NCBI GenBank assembly: GCA_037833965.1
Contig: AP031354.1
Location: 26,638,001-26,702,000 of the forward strand
Direction of reading: 5' to 3'
DNA from: Marchantia polymorpha subsp. ruderalis
Lineage: Eukaryota > Streptophyta > Marchantiopsida > Marchantiales > Marchantiaceae
Length of the DNA stretch: 64,000 bases
This document shows, piece by piece, positions 1 through 16,381 of this stretch. A program made the position numbers and the translations under genes. The notes under the pieces were generated by a model. It saw nothing but the letters and a program-made list of their open reading frames with translations, was not told the origin of the DNA and did not search any database. Each line of letters starts with the position of its first letter. Positions within the stretch are counted from its first letter, which is position 1.

Positions 1-827
1 TATAACATCGACGATACTGATATTAATGTCACATAGTATACCAGATGAAATTCGCTCAGCTCGCACCAGTTTGTGCAAACTGAACAGATAGAGAGCCTGC
101 ACATTCACAACAGCTTGCATGTACACTTCACCATCACGAACGGACGACCAAGACAACCTGTCAGCACTTTATTTTCACAAGTCTCTCCGCTGAAAAAACG
201 TTCATCTCTCCACAACAACGACTGCCAGGCATAGAGGTCGAAGAACCAAAAACCAAAACAAACCAATTCGAACCTGCTTCTCTCGCTGTTATCTCCGTGT
301 GGCCTCTCCTCTCTACGACAGGCACATCCAAAATGTTCTAGATGGTTGTAAGTATTCTCCGTGCGCCAATCCTCTTGTGAGCAACGCCGATCAAAAGACT
401 AAGCAGTTAATAGGTCAGGGTTGTATATTTGATGTACAAAAGCTTCAGCCTTGGATTGGAGCATCCAGGGTATAGTAGGCGTTAGAGGCGGACCCTCTAG
501 CTCACCCTTGAAAACACTACCAAATTCGTCCCTTTCCCCAATCGGACAAAAGACTTTGAATACTCTTTTTAACACTGTTCCAGCCCACAGCCACAGAAGG
601 ATCTGTGGCTTCTCTCGTTTGCAGATCGGTATTGGCTTGGCGCTCTCCGAAGTGTCTGCTCTCAGTAGTAGACAGATGCGGTGACGGGAATCAACTTTGG
701 TACATTCTTCTCGAAAGCTCTTTCCACGCATTATTAGAGAATGTAGACGAAAGCGTTGATGACTTGAAGAACTTGTGGTATAAACTCCAATAATAAGACT
801 GAGTGGCAAAAACTGCAGGCCTTTGCG
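1..827. other. 3' flank of the PTGES2-like gene
   Basis: No gene is recognisable here. ORFs in this stretch on either strand are short and resemble no family I know. It is where the 3' untranslated region of the minus-strand PTGES2-like gene should lie. A minus-strand AATAAA at 168-173 could be its poly(A) signal, which would give a trailer of about 650 bases; this is inference only. Confidence 0.35.
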
Positions 828-3828
<3,001 letters not shown>

Positions 3829-4890
3829 CTTGGCTTCTGGTCCTCAGAGCTCCCCAAATTCGCAGAATTGCTCCCCGAAAAACCTCTCGATAGCTCGCTG
3901 TACAGCTTCTATCGTACGCTGACGCACATGCACGCACAAACTCCTGATTCCCTGTCTACTCTTAGCCCGTAGACGTGAGCACACAACCTTCAGACCAGAT
4001 CCTCTGTCGGCAATCCAAACTCCCCAAAACTCCGAACTCCCAAATCCCCAATTGCACCACTGCAACCAAAATTCACGGCCCACCGGACCCCTCGCTTTCC
4101 CGGGCACTCTTCCCCTCCCTTCCCTTCTTTCTTTCTTTACCTATTGGTGTTGGTTACGTGTACAACGTTCGGGGGCGGAAACCCTTCGGCAACATCCGTC
4201 GACTGTGCTTACCACGCTCCGCTCTCCTCTTCTGTGTCTTCCTGTCTGCCTCTCGACCAAGTACATAGTACTTGGTCGAATCGCACAGTCGCCCCCGGTG
4301 CCAACGTTCAGACTGAGTGCCTGACGAGCAGACAGGGTAGGGCAGAGTGCTCTGAATAGGCTTGTCACTCACCTACTGCAGAACTGCCGTGGAGCTGTTG
4401 TCCTTTTCTCAGCCACTTGAAGGAGACACTGGAGTTCGAATCCGCGTACCAACATTGAGGTTCCTGTTGCTGTTGCTTCATGGATGTCCTGTTCCTTCTC
4501 GTATGGCCTAGAAAAGTTTAATGGTGAATATTTATTGATGGACTTTGAGTCTCATAAGGGGCCTGGTACTCGCATGCATACAGGAGCAGAGGGTCTCTCT
4601 TATTCTCGCCAAGAGTTAATCGTTGTTACATGAAGTGTTGGAAGAATGATTGTATGTTCTGATAGATGGGTGCTGTGATTGTAGCTACCCTCCATTTAAC
4701 AGTATACGGACCGGGTGAAGTATTTCAATTTCATGCTACTGTGTGGGAGCATACACCCTACTAGATATATAAGAAGCCAATGCCTTCTTGATGGCAGTTG
4801 CTTGATATGTATGGAATGTTGATCTTACCCATTAATATTCCAATCTGGATTTTGGAGTAGGATCTGTGGTTATTTACTAAGAGAGAAGTA
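3829..4890 (-). promoter_or_regulatory. Upstream region of the PTGES2-like gene (promoter/5' leader, inferred)
   Basis: This is the GC-richer stretch between the PTGES2-like start and the first AT-rich block. It contains many CT-rich runs but no ORF I recognise. Promoter and 5' leader are expected here by position only. I see no unambiguous minus-strand TATA box. It also holds the palindrome at 4253-4279 and a Pol III B-box-like motif at 4432-4445. Confidence 0.35.
4253..4279. repeat. 27-bp near-perfect palindrome upstream of the PTGES2-like gene
   Basis: Twelve-base arms (left arm TCGACCAAGTAC) are separated by the three bases ATA. It lies about 430 bp upstream of the start codon. It could bind a dimeric factor or form a hairpin; neither can be decided from sequence. 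Confidence 0.8.
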
Positions 4891-7800
4891 GCAAAATATG
4901 AACAGCCCCAGCGAGCCTGACTCGAAAACCCAAACAGCAGTACTGATGTCGACTAGGAGAAAACAATTCCTTCCTTTTTTATTAATAAATATTTTTTCAG
5001 TTATAATTGTCCACAATTATTTAGATATCAGAAATTATAGTGAACAGTTTACCAGAAAGAAAGATACTTTTTTGATCTATCTTGTGATAGGTGCAAGCAG
5101 TTTTGATCTTTAACCGAAAGAGATATGTGATATTGAGGACACAATTATTTAAAAGTTGCTGTATAATTTCTTTTCGAATTCAATTCTATTAGAAAATAAG
5201 ATCTAGGATCATATTGTTTTCATTTACAGTACTAGAATAAGTAGTATGTACGGTATAATTATTTTCATTTCATCCAAACAAAATTTCCTATAATAATTAT
5301 TGAATCAAGATAATATATTGTACAAGAAACCAAGTTGCGAAAATGTTGCTTAGGAAAGCAAAGAGTCAACCCATATTGATCAAGTAAAAAAGCTATATTA
5401 AATACTTTATTCTATTACTCAATTCAGTTTTACCCAAAAAATGATAATATACATAAGATAGAGGTAAATGAATTTTCTTAAAAAAATTGGATTTTTGTAA
5501 ATATTAAAATTAATTTTAAAAATTATTCGAATACATAAATACGAAAAAAATATTTGTGCATATTATCTGTAAACCAAACTATAAAAATATCACATATACA
5601 TTTATATGATTATTTAAAATCTATATTTTTTTCTGTCCCAACTGTTAATGAATTATTGAACTCATTATATTAGATTATAATGTCTTCTCAAACATTACAG
5701 TAAATTTTGTTAAAAATCAACGTAATCTTTGGTTAAAATAAATTAGGTTTAGACTATTGCTATTTTTTGTAGAAAACGTCATTTATGTTTAAAAGTGTGT
5801 GCATCATGAATGAATATATAATTATGTGAAGTTTGTATTGGTCCAAAGCAGATTTTATATGAGTTTTCATAAAACAGTTTTTTTTTCAGAAGAGTTTTGA
5901 AAAATGAAACTCATAATGGCATGATAGAAATTGAAGAAAAAAAATCTAGGATTTTAGGGTATTCTCATAAAGTATTGAAATTTTTTTTGAAAGTATTTTT
6001 GAATCCGTATTGAAAGTCTTTGAACAAGTGAAGAAAAAATACACTAGGTAAGAAAAAAAAACAATGTGTGCACTATGTTCAGCAGAACAAAGATTGTCTG
6101 AGCAATTTTCGTTTTAAATTATTGTAATACAAGTAAAAATACAGTAGTACCCAACAGCTGCATGTAAATTTTTTTATAACAATGGATATACCATTTGATT
6201 TATGAAAAATTATGATGTATTGAAAAATTTATTCTGCAAAAATTATCTGATTATTGATTTCACCAAAAAATTTAAAGGAAAACATTCCATGATGTTGATT
6301 CATTAGTATACCACAATTTTTATTTGAAATAAATAGCACTCTAAAATTTGACAAAATTTAGTCATCAAAAAATAAATAATGCTTGAGATCGAAAGATTCA
6401 TTAGGTCTAGAATTTCTTGAAAATTTTCACAAGATGTCTTATATATATTGATATATTGATCTTGTGATTACTTTGTCTTTACATTTTTTTTTTATTAAAA
6501 TTGGAATTGAATTCATACAAATTTGCATCAAATAAAAATTTGAAATCATTGAATTACATGAAAAATAATGCTGATTTTTTTTTTCATATAAATGAAATCT
6601 TTTTGCAGAGAATTAGATAGTCATGTCAATTTCATTGAAAACAAATTCCACAATGTGTAAAATTTTAATGCACAAAGAACAATTTGATTTAGTCATACAT
6701 CATCATAATCAAACATCTTGCTCAATTTAATGTATGTATATTTTATATTGCAGTGATTGATAAATTCATCATTTATATCCAATTTCAAATTTGAATAATC
6801 ATATGTGGAATTCTATGACTTTGAGCTAAAAATTATTCAAATTCTTTTGCTAATGAAACATTCAAATTGTGTTCTGAACCTTATAGCAAGCCATAGGCTT
6901 ATATTGAAATGTAAATGAGGATGAATGAAAGTTTAAATGAATTTTTTTTGAAACTATTAAAATTAAATTGAAAATTCAAATAAGTAGAAATATTCACATG
7001 AAACAACACTAATACTATAACCCTTAGCTATGCTAAGATTTGACATGTTTGACATCGCCAAACATGATATACATTTTGATTATTTCATCATAGTTGTCAA
7101 ATGTTGAAGTTTTTTGACAAAACCTAACGTATCTGGGAAAGAAGACAAATTTTATTCAGAAAGTGTTTTGAAATAGAATTAATTACGGATAACTTATTTG
7201 ATGATGATAATAATTTTTGATATTTTAAATTATGATCTTTGAGATTTGATTCATCGGACAAAAGATTTAAGAATTTAAAATTTGCTAGTTTTTATCATAT
7301 GTTGTATATGAAAGTTATTTTTAAATCTTATTTGATATCAAGCCATTTGATTTCAACAAGAAATAATCAATCTTGTAAAATAAAAGTATTAAAATTTTGA
7401 ATTTCAATTTTATGATGATTTGCACAAAGTCAAATTTATTGTTAATATGTGAAGGATTTTGATATTGTTTGATGTATTAGATGCATATCTTCATCAATAT
7501 ATACTTTTTGATGTTGTAATCAAATCATGACTCAAAAAAATTAATTTGAAAGATTGTAGTCACAAATATTTAAATGATTTAGAAGTCAACATTATTTTTG
7601 AAAAAGTGCAAGTCTTCAAATCTCTTAACGAATGAATAATTAGTTGTGTCATATAAGCATTAAAAAATATATTCATCTTTTGCAACAAAAAAAAATATAT
7701 TTATATATTTACAATTACTTTTTGTAAATTATAGATCACATTTAATGCTATAAAAAAATCAAATTGCTTGTAGCAATGCAATTTATAATTTCAAACACAG

Positions 7801-9455
7801 TTTTGATTGTATACATAATGTCAAGATTCAATATTTTGTAACTCACATTTTTAAATATATATGATGTATTTTTTTAAGTATTTGATGTTTGAATTCATTT
7901 TTACATGTGAATTTATATATTAAAATCTGAGATTGAACATCAAATTGGCAAGAATGTGAGATTTTTACAATAAAATTACTAATCTGAAAATTTAAGATGT
8001 ATCTTCAACATAAAATTCCCTATTTTAGAGTATATATCACTCTACCTTATCACAATATATGCTCAAAAAATAATATAGTTTGGCATCTCAATCACACATT
8101 ATAGTATGGGAAGTATGTTGAATATATTAGATTTATAATAAGAATTTTGGCTAAAATATTTTCAAAAAACAGCTTATTCAAATCTTTTTCATTTTAATGA
8201 ATTCAAACTTATGGTTTTGATTTAATTGACGCATATATTATATCATGTGAAATTTTTTGATTAATTTTTTGATGTAATGCTCATTTTTCATGTATTTAAA
8301 CATTTATATTATTTCTTTTTACAAGAAATGTATTTTTTAAAATCAAAATGCTAAAAATGATTACATATTGAACTGATCATTCATTCTTAAATTGATTGTT
8401 AGGGAAGATGTTTGGAATATTGATTTAAGATATCTTAAGCTCACAGGATAATATAAAGTGCAAATTTTATAACTGGGGGAATTAACTGTGAAGAAGAATA
8501 GTAAGTTTTCGAAATAAAATAAGTTCAAAAGTGTGAGTATATTGAAAAATCTCATCATATGCTTAATACGTGAAGATTCAATTTTTTGATAATTATTAAT
8601 AAAACTCACGGTTTAATAATATTTTTGCACACTTTAAGAATTTGATAGATGAGTTTATTTAACTAAGTTATGATGATACTTTTAATGTCAAAGTTGGTTA
8701 ATTTTGATATAATAAACATTCAAATCTTCTTCATTGAATGAGGGTTAAATTATTTGGACAAGTTTGATTGAAACTCTCAATTAGTGAAACTTTCAAAAGA
8801 TTAACAAAAAAATTTATTTGTTATCACTATACAGATTTAAGAACAATCTTATTAAAAAATTGAAAGATCTACGAGGCAAGCTTTGTGGTTAAAATATAAT
8901 AAAAAAAGAAAATAAATAAGCATTATATTTAAACTTTTAACTTGTTATTGGATATATAATTTTTCATTTGTGTGTATTTGTAAGTTTATTTTGTATTATT
9001 TTACATTGAACAAAACTTTTGATTATTTTTTATGGCGATTTAGATGAGGTTATTTTAATTAAACAATATCTGAAATTTATGAAGAAATATTAAAGAATAT
9101 GATCTGTAAGTTGATAAAATCCAAACTTGAATTAAAATAAGTCCATGAATAGTAGATAATCAATTTGATGCTTTTTGAGATTTTTTATTTTTGAGATGCA
9201 AGATTTCAAAAAAGTTTATTTATGCTTGTGTATGCATATATAAACTGAATATTCTAAATTTTAGCTTCAGTATAATAAACATAATACAATAACTTCATAA
9301 TACTTTTAATACTTCATATGCAATGCATGTTTATTGCAACTAGAAAAAAAATATATTTGTAACCTTAATTTTTCTTGAATATTGAGTCTTAAATGAAAAA
9401 TTTCAATGCAAGAATCAAAATCTAAAAAATAAAGTTTCAAAGAAACTTGAAACTT

Positions 9456-9457
<2 letters not shown>
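4891..9457. other. AT-rich gene-free block
   Basis: About 4.6 kb of strongly AT-rich DNA with few CpG dinucleotides. No ORF shows a recognisable domain. The texture of scattered AAAAAT/TTTGA words with no periodicity I could see fits old, decayed transposon sequence. I cannot assign it to a family. Confidence 0.5.

Positions 9458-9491
<34 letters not shown>
9458..9491. repeat. (AT)n microsatellite
   Basis: An uninterrupted run of 17 AT dinucleotides directly precedes the copia relic. It may mark an insertion or truncation point of that relic. Confidence 0.95.
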
Positions 9492-9492
<1 letters not shown>

Positions 9493-9493
9493 T

Positions 9494-10215
9494 CAAGACA
9501 ATGATACTAGAAAGGTTTTTGCAAGCATGGAGAAGACAAAAGCCATGAATACTTGTTTTGTTCTTACTTCAAGCTTTAAATAACTTGAAAGAAATAATTT
9601 GAATAAAAATTGGATGTTCAAGGATCTAGATGGTGGAAATTCTCATGTTTTTTAAGACTTCCACTAGAATCCAGATATATCCTGTTATGGTCAAGACTAG
9701 TAATCAAATACTAAAAAGATACATATGAAGTGAAATGTTAAAAATATCAAGTTTAACATGAATATTTATCTTTTGTTTGCTTTGAGCAATATGAAATCAA
9801 TGATTGATAACCTAGATTTTGTTTATGAACAAGATAGAAAAAAAATTAGAACTAGATCTGTATTTACACTATGACATGAGTATAAAAGTGAAATAAGTAT
9901 ATTACATAAATGCTTAGCTTGGTTCACTAGAAAATGAATATGCATCAATAACGGAAGATACAAATTGATTGGATAGACTTGTCATTCAGATGAGGTTAAC
10001 TCACTACATTAAGTCTCTTCATTATGACTTATGACATTTTAAAGTGTTTTGCGTAAAGATGAAAATCAGGTCATTAGCTATAAAGTTAAACATATTGACA
10101 TCATGTATTGATTTTTTAAAGATTTGGAGTAGGATAAAATCATTGAGGTAGTTAAGTTTGCAAATCTACTCAATCTCGTAGATATATTTACTAAATTGTT
10201 TTCATCACTTTAGTG
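9494..10215 (+). pseudogene. Decayed Ty1/copia retrotransposon fragment (RT end and RNase H)
   Basis: Reading across several frames and stops gives the order of a copia Pol C-terminus. First, from 9494, QDNDTRKVFASMEKTKAMN matches the region after the reverse transcriptase that introduces the 'KxMxTPL' segment. Next comes SLENEYASITED, the counterpart of the RNase H 'TxEAEYxA' segment. Last are VKHIDIMY and IIEVVKFANLLNLVDIFTK, counterparts of the conserved 'KHIDxxxHxxR' and 'ADxxTK' C-terminal motifs. Stops and frameshifts interrupt every section, so it is dead. No LTR or primer-binding site was found nearby. The inverted-repeat element at 10281 begins about 65 bp downstream. Confidence 0.75.
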
Positions 10216-10272
10216 AAAAGATTGTGACAACTTGTAGATAGGTCACATGGATATAGTAGAGTAGAATAGCAA

Positions 10273-10280
10273 TTACTTTA
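10273..10280. repeat. Target-site duplication, left copy
   Basis: TTACTTTA, identical to 11093-11100. It sits exactly outside the left end of the inverted-repeat element and shows that the element inserted by transposition. Confidence 0.85.
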
Positions 10281-11092
10281 GCGAGCGGCTAGTTATTCCT
10301 CACCTGGGGCTGATTAGCCCTCAGCCTAGTATATGAACTTCAATCATTGGGCGGATGAGGCTATAAGATCCGTGTGGGAAAAGTTGAACTTCGTGACTAC
10401 ACTTCTTCCTAATGGACTCCAAAGCTGCCATGGTGTCAACTGCCACGTAAGAAGCTGATTGCCAACTCCGCGATCTAAAAGTCACGTCAAGGTTCATGAT
10501 TGCTGCGAACAAGAGAATATGCACAAGTGATAGTTTAGACGTTGGTGCTCAATGCAAATGCGTCGAATAATTCAATGACTGCACTGAACCTTTCGCTAGG
10601 CTACACTGCACATGCTTTTTGTTCCATTTTGAAAGAATAACTATGTGAGATATGGATACTAGGGCTGCAGCCAAATTTTTGAAACAATCAGAAGTATAAG
10701 CGATGTTTAGTATAAGGGATGTTGATTTTTTGCGCATGATCACTTTTGTAGTGCCTAAGCTAGTCCATCTAGAAAATTCTAATCCCACCGCACTCGCATT
10801 GAACACCAACTAATCCTAACACCACTTGTGCCTTCACCAAAAATTTGTACCCTCGAGTTCATTTTTAATCCTTTCTTACCTTGACGTGACTTTTAGATGG
10901 CAGTAAGGTGGCTGTCAGCTTCTTACGTGATAAGTGACATCATGTCATATTTGGAATCCATTAGAACGAAGTGTAGTCGCAAAATTCATTTTTTTTCACA
11001 AGGATCCTATAGCCCCATCCGCCCAATGACTGAAGTCCGTATACTAGGGTGAGGTTTAATTAACCCTAGGTAAGGTATAACTAGCCCTTTCC
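10281..11092. mobile_element. Non-autonomous long-terminal-inverted-repeat (foldback-like) DNA transposon, 812 bp
   Basis: The ends are inverted copies: GCGAGCGGCTAGTTAT on the left and, in reverse complement, GGAAAGGGCTAGTTAT on the right. Similarity continues inwards for about 290-300 bp on each side, to about 10571 and 10787. Shared blocks include CATTGGGCGGATG, GACTACACTTC and AAAAGTCACGTCAAGG. The arms are clearly diverged and leave a unique core of about 215 bp. Both ends abut the same 8-bp duplication. No transposase is encoded; the ORFs inside are products of the arms. An 8-bp duplication is typical of the hAT superfamily, though arms this long are more often seen in MULE or foldback elements. 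Superfamily is therefore tentative, but its nature as a mobile element is well supported. Confidence 0.88.
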
Positions 11093-11100
11093 TTACTTTA
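11093..11100. repeat. Target-site duplication, right copy
   Basis: TTACTTTA, identical to 10273-10280, directly outside the right end of the inverted-repeat element. Confidence 0.85.
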
Positions 11101-14100
11101 TCTTTGAATTTACTCTTTTATGTTATTTTGAATACTGCTCAGCTTCAATTAACTTTATTATACAGATATACATATGTTGTGTTTGCTTTAGATGTTATGC
11201 AGAATAATCATATTGATTAGAATTTTCTTGAATAGATATAAAATCACCGTTGGATACTTGAAAACTAAGAATATTGACCTTTTTATAATTGACACAAATA
11301 TTTTTATGACTTATTAGTTGACTTGCTTGAAACATAGTTGAACAAAAATTAAGACGAACCCATAATAATGTCCAATCTTATTTCTATATTGAATAGCAAA
11401 CTGTTTGTTTATCTATATAAGTGTGCATTTTAGCCCTTTGCATCTTTTCTATGAGTAAATTTCCATAAAAAAGCTACATCTTTTTTATAGTTTGTAATTG
11501 TATGGAAAAATCACAATCTTAAAAACATAAGTCAAATAATTCATTCTAACACTATACATGATAGCTCATTGTAGCTTATTGTGAAACAATTATTTATTGA
11601 TTTAAAAAGTTGTGTGTTCATGTGACTAGTTTTTACTTAAAAGTAAGCAAAATAGGTTTTTTTAGCGTTGTGCTTTGTGAATTTTTTTATATGCATTGTG
11701 GATTGATTAAAACTAACTTGCAAGTTTTTCAAAGCAAACAAAAGATTGTTTTAAACTAGAGAAAAAGATATTTTATTCAAATTAATTAAACTATCGATAA
11801 ATAAGAAGTTATTATTTTTGAATTTCATTTTTTGAAGACATTTTTATTTCAAAACACATTTAAAATCTGTGAGTATAAAAAATTTAAAAAATTTATGATG
11901 AATAAAATTTTTATTATGAAATTTAATATTATTCATAAAAAATTTTACTTGAATTTGATAGTTTTAAATTACATATTAGTTTTAAATATATAATAAAGTA
12001 CATGATAATTTTAAATTTTTGCTTACTTTTTTGTCTAATTTCTTAAAATATGCTTTGAGTTAGAAATTATTTTTTAAGACGTTTATTCACAACACTAATA
12101 TTTATAAAAAAATTGTAATTTAATGCCTATGTTGATATGTTAAATCTTGTTTCTTTCATATCATATGAAAGATAAAGATAAAATTATCTTTCATTCCATT
12201 TATATAGAGTAACCTTAATAGCCTATAGAAAACTGCATTGAGTAGATTAATCAAACATGATATGTATTATTCTTGCAGATGATTTACTAAGAAACATTTG
12301 GACTAGGCATCAACAAAAACACATACATGTGTTGTTATATCTTTGCATATAACTATCAATTCTCGAATGAAATTTTTTTTGGTGAAGATGTATGTTGTTA
12401 TTCAAAGATGAAATCATCCTTCAGATCACAATATAATGCATTTTGAAAACATAAAGTCTAGTAGGTCGAACATCACATACTCATAAAGTTAGAAGATACA
12501 CATAATAAGCCATTTGATTGGTGTACTATACAACTAGCAAAACATAATAATGAATAAAAATTATTGAATTCAAGGTTGATATTTACCTTGGATGATAACA
12601 TCAACAACAAGCCATCCTTCTTCATCAAAAAATTATGCCTCATGAAATCACTCACTAACTCAACATCAAGATTTATCAAGTGAAAGTTTTCAAATTGAGT
12701 CTTCCTGATCAGATGCATGTTTATATGGACCTCTATCATAGAATGAAAAATTAAAATGAACAACAATTATAGCTAGACGTCTAGTCTAAAATCTCTCATT
12801 CAACCCCTCTCAATGTGAACTCTTTTCAACTTTTTTTACTTCATCGTCCAATTGATCTTGTCTTTAGCCCTTAGATCATCTAAAGTGGTTTAAGATGATA
12901 TTTCAGGTCTTATCACATTAAAAATGATATTTGCCAACACCTCAATATCCTACTCAATCAAAATTTGCGTAGTTGCACCAGATCATGATCTGGAGACAAA
13001 CTTCTAATTCATCACCATCTAATCTGAAAGTAATAGCACCCATATTTATGACAGTTATAAGTGTTTTTGAACAAAGATGGTGATATTCTGAGCATCCAAT
13101 TCTGGGTTGCAAAGGAATAACACCATATGCTGATTTGAATTAAAAATTTGTGAGTAATTTAACATGAAATTTTTAACATTTTTAACATTTCATAACATCG
13201 AATTTCAACAGATTATAGTTTTCATTGTAGAGTCAATCCAGCTCATCTATAGAGCATATTTAGTTCCACATGAAGTTCCCCACGTAAATCTTGAATCATG
13301 AAAAAATTGATTTGCAAAATTCCGGGTAGGTCCTGGATCCTTTGTTCTACGTTTCATCTAAAAGTATACACCCCTATAATCTTCAAAACTCACATGCAAT
13401 AGAGGGTTAACTAGTGGCTGTTTTAAGAAAGTCATAATCATTTGGCTTTTTTTGACCCAACAAATTTCGTCATTCTTCCTCTTCGTACAAGAAAGCATGT
13501 GCCAACAACTGCAGAGTAATTGCTTGAGCTTCCCATATGCTTCGATACATATACTCCATCCTCGAATATGCAAAAAAAGAAATGATTTGTCCATATTACG
13601 AACTTCAGACACTCATACTTCATATGTCATAGTTATTGCCTTCTAACGAAGCAATTGAATTACTGCATCCAATGAGGTGACCTTTTGGACACGGGGCCTT
13701 GCAACTTAGACAGCTCTTATTCCAAGTTCCTAGTATCTTTGAATGACATTTTATACACTCTTACTAAATTCAAGTCACATGTAGATCTACAGTTTCACTC
13801 CTTTGAATGTATTAAAGCCATGACATCTTTTGTATCGCACAGTGAGTTAAATATATGAGTCAATGGACACAAACAAGCCTGTGGCACGCATCGAACCAGG
13901 TTCTGGATTGTACTCTCTCATTGAGAAATGGTCCCAACTAATTTGACTGTTACATTACATGATATAAATTGCAAACATGCACAATGGAATTCGACTGTTT
14001 AACATCGATAACAACCCGAAGCTATGAGCTCTTAGTTTTTTGATTGTCTAGTGATTTTGATAATAGTCGACAAGGATATAGCAGCAGCAGCGAGTTTGGC

Positions 14101-14640
14101 TCTTCTCTTGTCTAGGAGCCATCACATCACGATAAGCAATGTTAAGCACGTTCAGTTGGGAATTAATTCTAGGTCCAGTTCTTCGTCGTAGAAGTCTTCA
14201 GCCATCAATTTTTGTTTATCATAAATTGAGAGGCATCATAATGAATTAGTTTCGCAGTGGATTTTATATGTGATGTCTATCTATGTTCATCGAAACCCTC
14301 ACGCAATTCAATTGTGTATCGGTATGGATGTTTAGAATGGTTGAGCCAAGTTTGTGTGGTATGTGTGTGGTACATGGTCATTGGTATTGTAATTCCTATA
14401 CAGGAATAATTTTGACATTTCTGTCTCGTGGGTTAGGTTCGGACTTACATGTTTCTGTTGTCAAACTGGATCTTTTCCTTGGGGTTCTAACTCTACTCTA
14501 TTTTAAGACGAATGGATGGATGAATAGCATTACAAGAGATCAGATGGAATTTACGATCTTTATTCCAAGGTCTTCTTTACAATTATCACTGTTTTCAAGT
14601 CAAAATTGTTTTTGTGATTTGGGTCATATCAGGGGAGCAC
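11101..14640. other. AT-rich block without recognisable genes
   Basis: Strongly AT-rich up to about 12800, then gradually less so. ORFs at 12473-12766 (minus), 13358-13612 (minus) and 14283-14714 (plus) have no motif I recognise and no splice structure around them. It is probably more transposon debris. Confidence 0.4.
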
Positions 14641-14657
14641 AATTAATCCTACGAGCC

Positions 14658-14905
14658 CCATCTCATTATAGAAGTTCCAACTCTATTCATTTGTTTATGT
14701 CATATATGACATAGTAGCACACCCCGAGAAAGCTTTGTGTAGATGAGTAGACCTCGTGTGCCAAAAGTCCATCTCATCATTGAGATTCTAACCTATTACG
14801 GGTTTTATACATATTTAATCATTCATGGGAATGCATTCCAAATTGCATCTCAGTGGGATTTCCATGTCATCATACAAGTTCCAACTCTATTCAATTCTCG
14901 AATAA
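14658..14905 (+). repeat. Degenerate direct repeat, about 100-bp spacing, three copies
   Basis: A motif of the form CCATCTCATCAT followed by a variant of GAAGTTCCAACTCTATTCA appears near 14658, 14769 and 14863. Copies are diverged, so this is an old tandem array or a piece of a repetitive element. Confidence 0.45.
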
Positions 14906-14949
14906 CGGTCTTACACTTTTCCGATTTTCTAGTCAATTCATCAACTTGA

Positions 14950-16338
14950 AGTGGCAACAAAAGTATATGCTGACAATATTCCGAAGAATGTATTGAAGTG
15001 GAGGAGCTTTTGGACGATTAGCCTCTAATCATCAGGCACGATTCTAATTATATCGTGACCCATAACATCGGGAGCATATTTAGCCTTGCGATTCACTTAC
15101 CCTCGAGAATGTTCTTCGCTTCAGTCTTTAACACGAGTTCTTTCGAAAGAATAAAGCGCACAATTTGATTCATCTTCTAGTGTCTTTCTAAAGATTGATT
15201 TTGGAGTTAGTAGATCTGATGTGAGTTAACTTCAGCCAATCTCAGCAATTTTCTCATTCTCTATGATCTCGTCTTCGTTGTCATGATTGGAAGTGAACTT
15301 CCTTAAGAACAAATATTTCGCTGAAAGGGAGGCTTCATTCCAGTTTCTCAGTTTTGTAAGATATTGTATCTCTCTGTGTATTTTGCTGCTTCACATGAAA
15401 AGAATTTGGCTGAACCTTTTCATTTATTAAAATCATCTGGAGCAGGGCCTACCGTCAGACCCCACGATGTCATTAGCGTACGATTAGCGAAGACTTAATC
15501 AACAAACGCGTTATCTTTGCATCTCTCCCCTTTCGAGGAAGACCGAATCAGCCGGCTGTCATGTGTACATAAGAAATTTCGTTAATGGTAATTGATGATT
15601 AATTACTCTCCTGCTTCTCTTTCACTAACCAAAGGCCAACTTAAAAGGAGGGACTTCCGATGCAGAAATTAGATAAATTTTCTCCGAGCAGAGCTGAATA
15701 AAGTCTCTAATGCAGTTGTTTAGCACGCTCTAAGCTCGCCACAACGAGTTGTACTGTGGCAATATGTACCCTGAAGATGATATCGACACCAACACCACTA
15801 GGAGACGCCATGATAAAAGAACACGTCTGAAGGTCTGGGATTCATGATCTCCAGACACTACACTAAACTACACTCGACTAGACTAGCATAGAAAACAAAG
15901 CTGGTGAGGTGTGGGAAGTTGTCAGTTTGATTAAATCGAGAACATCTATTCATTCAGTGGTCAATCATCCCACTACAGGAGAAAGGGTGCTAAGTTTACG
16001 AGTTTTATCTGCTGATCAACAAGTACTTTAGTTCGTTAGAAACAAAAATAATATTTGCTCCCACTTAAGCTTCATGATGTGCTCGTGCCACACAATTGAC
16101 TTGTCAACAGCATATAATACAAAGGCAAAACAGTCCTAATCGAAGTACATCTGCATGTGATTATAACCTTTGCGGAAATGACAATCTCGTATGCATTGAT
16201 TAGTTAAATTATTTTATAAGCACCGTCCTTTGCATGCCTTTAATCCAGGGACATGAAACATCTGCGGAGCAAGATGTGTTCCCATTACTAAGGTGGCACC
16301 CATCACTTGTATATTCTTTGCCAGCTGCGCTTGCTGAG

Positions 16339-16381
<43 letters not shown>

